NCBI RefSeq assembly: GCF_022489025.1
Contig: NZ_JAKVTG010000002.1
Location: 186,001-250,000, forward strand
Length of the DNA stretch: 64,000 nucleotides
From: Planococcus halocryophilus
GTDB lineage: Bacteria; Bacillota; Bacilli; Bacillales_A; Planococcaceae
Direction: 5' to 3'
Position numbers and translations under genes: made by a program
The notes under the pieces: generated by a model
Told to the model about the DNA's origin: nothing
The model's input: the letters and a program-made list of their open reading frames with translations, nothing else
Databases searched by the model: none
Shown: positions 58,725 through 64,000 of the stretch, piece by piece
Layout: the number at the start of each line of letters is the position of its first letter
How positions within the stretch are numbered: position 1 is the stretch's first letter

Positions 58725-59930
58725 TTAGTTGGCAATAGATGAAGTTGCATTTTTGGCTAACAGCAAATAGGAAAGTAATGCGATCAAACACATTGAAAAA
58801 ATCACGAGCCCCATTGGAACCGCCGTGTTTTCTCCTGCAATCCCTACTAATGGTGCAGTTGCGGCCCCGAGGATAAATGGTAATAACCCGAGTAATGCAG
58901 ATGCACTTCCTGCAACATGTCCTTGGCTTTCCATGGCAAGCGTGAAAGAAGATGTTCCGACCACCCCAATAGCCATGATGAAAAAGAAAATAGGGATGAC
59001 AACTGCCCATAAAGGTCCTTGCATGAGCACGACGGCCAATAAAATGGCCCCTGCAACTGTTGCCATGTAAAGAGCTGTTTCTAAAAATCTTTTTTCAGAC
59101 CAAATGTGTGTAAATCGACCAACTGAGTAACTCCCGATAATCAACGCAATTCCGTTCATCCCAAATAACAAACTAAACATTTGAGGAGAAGCGCCATAAA
59201 TATTTTGGTAAATAAATGGCGTACCGGATACATAAGCAAAAACTCCACCAATTAAAAACCCTTGTGCTAACGCATAACCTGTAAACTGTCGATTCTTCAA
59301 AATCCCAGAAAAATTACTGAATGTGGATTTTATATTGCTTGGCACCCGTTTTTCAGGCGGCAAACTTTCTTTTAAACGAGAGGCAGAAAGCACTAGCAAA
59401 AAGATTCCCAATACCGTCAGTAACACGAAAATCCCTTTCCAATCTGTAATTAAGAGCACTCCACTACCTATTGAAGGAGCGATTAAGGGCACCAAATTAC
59501 CGATAACCATTAATAATGCAAACAAACGTGTCAATTCGGGCCCTTGACTAACATCTCTCACTATTGCCCGGGAAATAACGAGCCCCCCAGAAGCTGCAAA
59601 ACCTTGTACAAAGCGTAAAAATACAAATATGTAGATGTTTGGAGCAAATATACAAGCGATCGATGCGCCGATATAAGCCATTAAAGAAATTAATAAGGGT
59701 TTGCGCCTGCCGTGCATATCACTTAGTGCACCTGCAACTAATTGCCCTATTGCTAACCCCAACAAACATGCTGTGAGACTTAATTGAACAGAACTGGCAT
59801 TGGTTTTATAAACATCTGCTAAAATCGGGAACGCCGGTAAATACATATCAATCGTAAAAGGAACTATCGTAGTTAAAGCACCCACCAATAAAATAAAATG
59901 AGTGCGTGTAAGACCAGTGGAACTTTTCAA
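58725..59930 (-). CDS. MFS multidrug exporter, Bcr/CflA type
   Basis: 401 residues, twelve spans. PFTIDMYLPAFPILADVYKT near the N-terminus is the motif of Bcr/CflA drug:proton antiporters, followed by QLVAGALSDMHGRRKPLLIS (MFS loop motif) and GSGVLLITDWKGIFVLLTVL. Exports hydrophobic compounds; real substrate unknown. Monocistronic, between phoA and ilvE with terminators on both sides. Confidence 0.92.
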   Translation of the reverse strand: MKSSTGLTRTHFILLVGALTTIVPFTIDMYLPAFPILADVYKTNASSVQLSLTACLLGLAIGQLVAGALSDMHGRRKPLLISLMAYIGASIACIFAPNIYIFVFLRFVQGFAASGGLVISRAIVRDVSQGPELTRLFALLMVIGNLVPLIAPSIGSGVLLITDWKGIFVLLTVLGIFLLVLSASRLKESLPPEKRVPSNIKSTFSNFSGILKNRQFTGYALAQGFLIGGVFAYVSGTPFIYQNIYGASPQMFSLLFGMNGIALIIGSYSVGRFTHIWSEKRFLETALYMATVAGAILLAVVLMQGPLWAVVIPIFFFIMAIGVVGTSSFTLAMESQGHVAGSASALLGLLPFILGAATAPLVGIAGENTAVPMGLVIFSMCLIALLSYLLLAKNATSSIAN

Positions 59931-60003
59931 AATTTCTACACCTTCTTTTCTATCATCACTTATCTATAAAGCCCAATACGAGCTGAAGTAAACTACATAA
60001 CTA

Positions 60004-60057
60004 AAAAACCCGCAACTATCAGTTTATCACAATGGATAAGCTGACAGCTACGGGTTA
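60004..60057 (-). terminator. Terminator of ilvE
   Basis: AACCCG...GTCAG.TTATC pairs with GATAA.CTGAT...CGGGTT with small bulges; minus strand ends in six T. Confidence 0.82.
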
Positions 60058-60079
60058 AAATAATGCAATTAACTAGATG

Positions 60080-61153
60080 TTATTTTACTTCCACAGTCCA
60101 ACCAAGTGTATCTTCAATTTTTCCTGTTTGGATTCCTGTAATAGTATCATAAATTTTTTGTGACAATTCACCGATTTCGTGGTTGTTAATAATCATCTTC
60201 TTGCCTTTCCAGTTCAGCTCGCCAACTGGAGAAATAACGGCTGCTGTACCAGTACCAAAAACTTCTTCCACTTGACCGGCTTCGAAAGCTTCAAAAAGCT
60301 CATCAACTGAAATTCGTCTTTCTGTTACGGATATTCCCCATGTGCCAAGTAATTCAATAATCGACATACGCGTAATACCTTTAAGGATACTGCCGTTCAA
60401 TTCAGGTGTCACGACTTCTCCGTTAATTTTAAAGAAGATGTTCATGCTTCCGACTTCTTCGATGTATTTTTTCTCAACACCGTCTAACCAAAGAACATCC
60501 GCATTGCCTTCTTTTTTAGCATTGGCTTGCGCTTGGTATCCAGAAGAATAGTTCCCTGCTGTTTTAGCCATACCCGTTCCGCCTTTTACGGCACGCGTGA
60601 ATTTATCTTCTACATGAATAACAACCGGTTTAAGACCACCTGGGAAATAAGAGCCTACTGGCGATAAAATAACCATGTATTTATACGTTTGAGATGGTCC
60701 AACTGCAAGATTCGCATCTGTTGAAATGATGTAAGGTCGGATATAAAGAGACGTTCCAGGTGTTTTTGGAACCCAATCTTTTTCAAGTTTGATCAGTTCA
60801 GTCAAATGCTCTAAAGCTAATTTCTCGTCAATTGGCGGGATGCTCAAACGTTCGCTTGAAAGATTTAAGCGTTCAAAGTTTTCTTCCGGTCGGAACAATA
60901 AAATCCGTCCGTCTTCTGTACGATACGCTTTCATGCCTTCAAAAACAGTTTGCCCGTAGTGGAAAATCATCGCTGCAGGGTCTAAACTAATCGGTCCATA
61001 AGGGACAATTTTCGGGTCATACCAGCCTTTTTCTGTTTCGTATTCTAAGACATACATATGATCTGTAAAAGTAGTCCCGAATGGCACTTGGTCTTTTACC
61101 GGTTTTTCTTTTTTGTTTGTATTTTCAAGAACCTCTAGCTGGTACGTAGTCAT
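60080..61153 (-). CDS. ilvE: Branched-chain amino acid aminotransferase
   Basis: 357 residues, class IV PLP aminotransferase of the BCAT2-like type. MIFHYGQTVFEGMKAYRTED, TSLYIRPYIISTDANLAVGP, GGTGMAKTAGNYSSGYQAQA with the PLP lysine, and EEVGSMNIFFKING are typical. Interconverts leucine, isoleucine, valine and their keto acids. Bacillales often have two copies (YbgE, YwaA); which this is cannot be said. AAAAGGAGTCC precedes ATG; no T-box in the leader. Confidence 0.94.
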   Translation of the reverse strand: MTTYQLEVLENTNKKEKPVKDQVPFGTTFTDHMYVLEYETEKGWYDPKIVPYGPISLDPAAMIFHYGQTVFEGMKAYRTEDGRILLFRPEENFERLNLSSERLSIPPIDEKLALEHLTELIKLEKDWVPKTPGTSLYIRPYIISTDANLAVGPSQTYKYMVILSPVGSYFPGGLKPVVIHVEDKFTRAVKGGTGMAKTAGNYSSGYQAQANAKKEGNADVLWLDGVEKKYIEEVGSMNIFFKINGEVVTPELNGSILKGITRMSIIELLGTWGISVTERRISVDELFEAFEAGQVEEVFGTGTAAVISPVGELNWKGKKMIINNHEIGELSQKIYDTITGIQTGKIEDTLGWTVEVK

Positions 61154-61203
61154 CGTCAGGACTCCTTTTATAAAAATAATTTTAATTATCAGTCATATGA
61201 ATA

Positions 61204-61232
61204 ATTATACACGTTCATTCGATACTTTAAAA
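61204..61232 (-). promoter_or_regulatory. Putative ilvE promoter
   Basis: Minus strand TTTTAA, 17 bp, perfect TATAAT (61204-61209). The -35 is weak. Confidence 0.55.
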
Positions 61233-61299
61233 GCTTATCGGTTCTATAATTCAAAAATCACGATAAAAGACCTGTTCTTTTTCGAAATAAAAAGACCAT

Positions 61300-61914
61300 T
61301 CAGCGAATGATCTCAATAAAGTGAGCAAGGATTTTGGCAGTGAGTCCCCAGATTACTTTGTCCTCATAAATATAAAAATATTCATCAATTTTGCGTGCAT
61401 GCCAATTGTAATTTTCTCCTCCAGCAATTAAATCGTAAGGAAAATTTTTCTCTGGCTGAATATCAAAATGAATGTGATACATTTTCGGCTCTTTTTCTAA
61501 GAAAAAAGACAACGGGACTGTAAAGATACTGTCGACTTCTGATGGGTTTGGACTAAATACGACCTTTGGATCAATCACACCTGCAAATGAGTAGATAATC
61601 ATCCCAAAAGGCGAAACAATATAGTCGAGTGGATAGACGTTTGAGATGTCAGCTTTTTCTATCCCTAGTTCTTCGATTGTCTCTCTTATCGCAGTGTCTT
61701 CTTCTGTCTGATCTTGATCATCAATTTTTCCTCCGGGGAAACAAATTTCTCCAGGTTGGTTTCTAAGGTCATAAGAACGAACTTCGAAGAGGACATGGGT
61801 TTCTCCATCTTTTTCAATAAGAGGCAACAAAATCGCAGATTTCGAGAACTCCTTATTTCCTAATACTTCAGGAGTTCGGTTTTTCATTTTTTCTAACAAA
61901 TTTTTTGGATCCAT
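61300..61914 (-). CDS. Nudix hydrolase, CoA pyrophosphatase type
   Basis: 204 residues. Nudix box CFPGGKIDDQDQTEEDTAIR followed by ETIEELGI; the GGKIDD form resembles the NudL/YeaB CoA diphosphatase group, where VxFEVRS...LRNQPGEICFP precedes it as here. Likely splits CoA or its esters into adenosine-bisphosphate and phosphopantetheine. ATG 61914 after GAGGTGTGG; GTG two codons earlier is the alternative. Stands alone downstream of the helicase gene, 61 bp away. Confidence 0.9.
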   Translation of the reverse strand: MDPKNLLEKMKNRTPEVLGNKEFSKSAILLPLIEKDGETHVLFEVRSYDLRNQPGEICFPGGKIDDQDQTEEDTAIRETIEELGIEKADISNVYPLDYIVSPFGMIIYSFAGVIDPKVVFSPNPSEVDSIFTVPLSFFLEKEPKMYHIHFDIQPEKNFPYDLIAGGENYNWHARKIDEYFYIYEDKVIWGLTAKILAHFIEIIR

Positions 61915-61975
61915 CTCCACACCTCATCTCTTCTATCTAGTTTACCAAATCCCCTAACATAATTCTTTTCAGGCA

Positions 61976-64000
61976 CTAGATCGTTAAAATTTCTCGGATA
62001 TCTTCTGCAGACATTGCCTTCAACGGTTCTTCTCCCGATAAGATCACATCGTCAATTAAGTTTTTCTTTTTCATTTGCAATTCATTGATTTTTTCTTCGA
62101 TGGTGCCTTTAGCAATAAGCCGAACTACTTGGACTTCCTTTTCTTGCCCCATACGATGTGCCCGATCCGCCGCTTGTTGTTCGACAGCCGGATTCCACCA
62201 CAGATCATATAAAACAACTGTGTCAGCACCCGTCAAATTCAAGCCCGTACCACCAGCTTTTAACGAAATTAAAAATAAATCTCCTTGTCCCTCGTTGAAT
62301 CGGTTACAAAGCTCCACACGTTCTACCGGTGGTGTTTGACCATCGAGGTAAAAATATGGAACTCCTTCTCTCGCTAATTGATTGCCGATGATGCCAAGCA
62401 TTTGTGTAAACTGCGAAAACACAAGTACGCGGCGTCCAGTTGCACGGCATTCTGCTAATATCTCCATTAGCTGATCAAACTTAGCAGATCCTCCGTCGTA
62501 ACCTTCTACGAACAAAGCAGGGTGGCAACATAATTGACGCAACCTCGTTAATCCTGCCAAAATGCGAATGCGGTTTTTTTGAAAACTGTCTTTGTTTAAG
62601 TGCTTTAATGCATCTTGTTTTAGTTCAGCTAAATAAGCTGCGTATAATTTCTTTTGCTCTTTTTGCAACTCTGAAAAATGGATAGATTCCACTTTGTTCG
62701 GAAGTTCTGTTAACACATCGGTTTTAATACGACGCAAAATAAAAGGCCGCACACGCTTTTTGATATGCTCTCGTCTCATTTCACTAAACAGCCTGCGATT
62801 TGGCAAGAGTTCGGGAAACACTACGTTAAAAATTGACCATAACTCATCTAATGAGTTTTCAATGGGGGTGCCTGTCAGCGCAAATCGGTGATCTGCTTTA
62901 ATGCCTTTTACGGCTTTTGCTGTTTGTGTCACTGGATTTTTAAAGGCTTGTGCTTCATCTAAAAACACTGTATGGAATGTTTGGTCGCGGTACAGCACTT
63001 GGTCCATACGCAAAGAAGGGTAAGACGTAATAACCACGTCTAACGCAGGTATTTTTTTAATCAAAGAAGCTCTTGTTGTTTTATCGCCATCAATGATTCC
63101 AGCCTGGACGCCTGGTGCAAATTTCGTTAGTTCGTTTAGCCAATTGTAGACGAGTGATGACGGAGCGACGACAAGTACTGGTTGCTGTTTTTTACGGACA
63201 TCGGGCAGCACCGATACGATAAAAGCAATACTTTGCAAAGTTTTTCCAAGACCCATATCATCAGCTAAAATGCCACCAAATTTGTATGTTGCCAATAGCT
63301 TAAGCCAGCGAAATCCAGCTTCTTGATAATCGCGGAGCACGCCATTTAAGCTTGACGGAATATCCGTTCCCAATGCTTCTGGGCGATTTAAATTTTGCAG
63401 CAAGTTTGCAAAATTCGTCCCCGGATCTAGCAACTGTCCTTCCTCTAAAGAAGCCACCAAATGCAGGCCGTGGATTAACGGAATCCGAATTTCTTCTCTA
63501 CCAAAGTTAGCCGCATCGACATTTAATTCACGTAGAAAGTCACTCAAATCAAGGAATTCTTGAGTTTCCAACGACATTAACGTACCGTTAGGGATTCGAT
63601 AATAAGGTCGTTTTTCTTCTAAAGCTGTTAAAATTTTTTTAATCTCTGCTTCAGGAATATCTTGCATATCAAAACGAAATTCTAACCAATCCGTTCGTTC
63701 ACTAATTTCAACTTTCACTTTCGGTCCGCCATAGCTTTTTTGGACGCGCATTTTGACAGCAGTCGTTGCGAAAATCTGCATCTTTTCTTCTAACACCGGA
63801 ATGACATGATACAAAAAATGATATTCCGAATCTTCATCCTGCATGTAAAAGCCGCCATCGGTTTGCGTAAATGCACTGTCTTTCATGAGACGTATGATGT
63901 TTTTTTCTTCTTCAAGCTGTCTACGAATTCCTGGATAATGACGAAATTCATCTTCTGGCTCTTCGCAAGGATTAATGACGAGATGACCATAATGAAACTC
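61976..64000 (-). CDS. SNF2-family DEAD/DEAH helicase, 3' part
   Basis: At least 675 residues visible; the frame stays open through the right edge (EFHYGHLVINPCEEPEDEF at the border), so the gene starts outside. SNF2 motifs are complete: I ADDMGLGKTLQS, Ia VVAPSSLVYNW, II VFLDEAQAFKN (DEAQ), III LTGTPIENSLDELWS, IV/V VFSQFTQM and SLKAGGTGLNLTGAD, VI DRAHRMGQ. Members are bacterial RapA/YwqA-like translocases; the cellular job is unknown. No RNA polymerase-binding part can be judged from this fragment. Confidence 0.94.
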   Translation of the reverse strand, partial: EFHYGHLVINPCEEPEDEFRHYPGIRRQLEEEKNIIRLMKDSAFTQTDGGFYMQDEDSEYHFLYHVIPVLEEKMQIFATTAVKMRVQKSYGGPKVKVEISERTDWLEFRFDMQDIPEAEIKKILTALEEKRPYYRIPNGTLMSLETQEFLDLSDFLRELNVDAANFGREEIRIPLIHGLHLVASLEEGQLLDPGTNFANLLQNLNRPEALGTDIPSSLNGVLRDYQEAGFRWLKLLATYKFGGILADDMGLGKTLQSIAFIVSVLPDVRKKQQPVLVVAPSSLVYNWLNELTKFAPGVQAGIIDGDKTTRASLIKKIPALDVVITSYPSLRMDQVLYRDQTFHTVFLDEAQAFKNPVTQTAKAVKGIKADHRFALTGTPIENSLDELWSIFNVVFPELLPNRRLFSEMRREHIKKRVRPFILRRIKTDVLTELPNKVESIHFSELQKEQKKLYAAYLAELKQDALKHLNKDSFQKNRIRILAGLTRLRQLCCHPALFVEGYDGGSAKFDQLMEILAECRATGRRVLVFSQFTQMLGIIGNQLAREGVPYFYLDGQTPPVERVELCNRFNEGQGDLFLISLKAGGTGLNLTGADTVVLYDLWWNPAVEQQAADRAHRMGQEKEVQVVRLIAKGTIEEKINELQMKKKNLIDDVILSGEEPLKAMSAEDIREILTI

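Overview
The window looks like a stretch of chromosome from a low-to-moderate GC Gram-positive of the Planococcaceae, most likely Planococcus or a close relative. The evidence is strong AGGAGG ribosome binding sites, TTG/GTG starts, B. subtilis-type regulatory sites (MhqR box, Fur box, PhoP box, S-box and GEMM riboswitches, a parS site), an IS231-type element and the Bacillales layout of the methionine-salvage genes. The genus is an inference; no rRNA or tRNA gene was seen.

Layout. 0-9 kb: 5' part of a Crp/Fnr regulator divergent from a universal stress protein, a secreted M23 coiled-coil hydrolase, LtrA, a three-gene quinone/electrophile detoxification operon under a near-perfect MhqR operator, DUF5996 with a small GNAT gene, and a solitary panB. 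8.9-18 kb: accessory region with six GNAT acetyltransferase genes, an esterase, peptidase E, a nucleotidyltransferase, a decayed DUF6176 gene, a parS site, two DUF4181 membrane proteins and a FAD dehydrogenase. Two arrays of 20-bp tandem repeats sit in duplicated intergenic cassettes. 18-23 kb: gluconate utilisation (gntK, gntP, short 6-phosphogluconate dehydrogenase) divergent from an RpiR regulator.

23-37 kb: a membrane PAS-GGDEF cyclase, a dicarboxylate/glutamate symporter, a methyltransferase, a histidine phosphatase, an HmoA-like heme monooxygenase, an MFS carrier, a Fur-controlled siderophore ABC operon divergent from a ferredoxin-NADP reductase-like gene, an odd potassium channel, an EAL phosphodiesterase and a DHFR-like reductase. 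37-44 kb: methionine salvage. mtnK-mtnA and mtnW-X-B-D run in opposite directions, each behind its own SAM-I riboswitch. A fused, broken sugar-type ABC transporter remnant is translationally coupled to mtnA. 44-48 kb: a 1066-residue membrane-anchored glycosidase-like protein converges on a small secreted glycosidase-like protein whose leader is a c-di-GMP-I riboswitch. With the GGDEF and EAL genes this suggests a c-di-GMP controlled surface-polysaccharide function, and is the most interesting lead in the window.

48-64 kb: mgtE, DUF4395, an IS231-type element (perfect ends, 12-bp target duplication, one nonsense codon in the transposase) inserted in a palindromic intergenic repeat, a second inverted copy of that repeat, proBA with an attenuator-like leader and a ProB lacking the PUA domain, a frameshifted cstA, a lipoprotein, phoA with a four-hexamer PhoP box, a Bcr/CflA exporter, ilvE, a CoA-type Nudix hydrolase and the 3' part of a SNF2 helicase gene running off the right edge.

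Four loci are broken: the DUF6176 gene, the ABC transporter remnant, the IS transposase and cstA. Several start codons differ from the longest open frame because a clear ribosome binding site marks an internal start; each case is explained in its entry.
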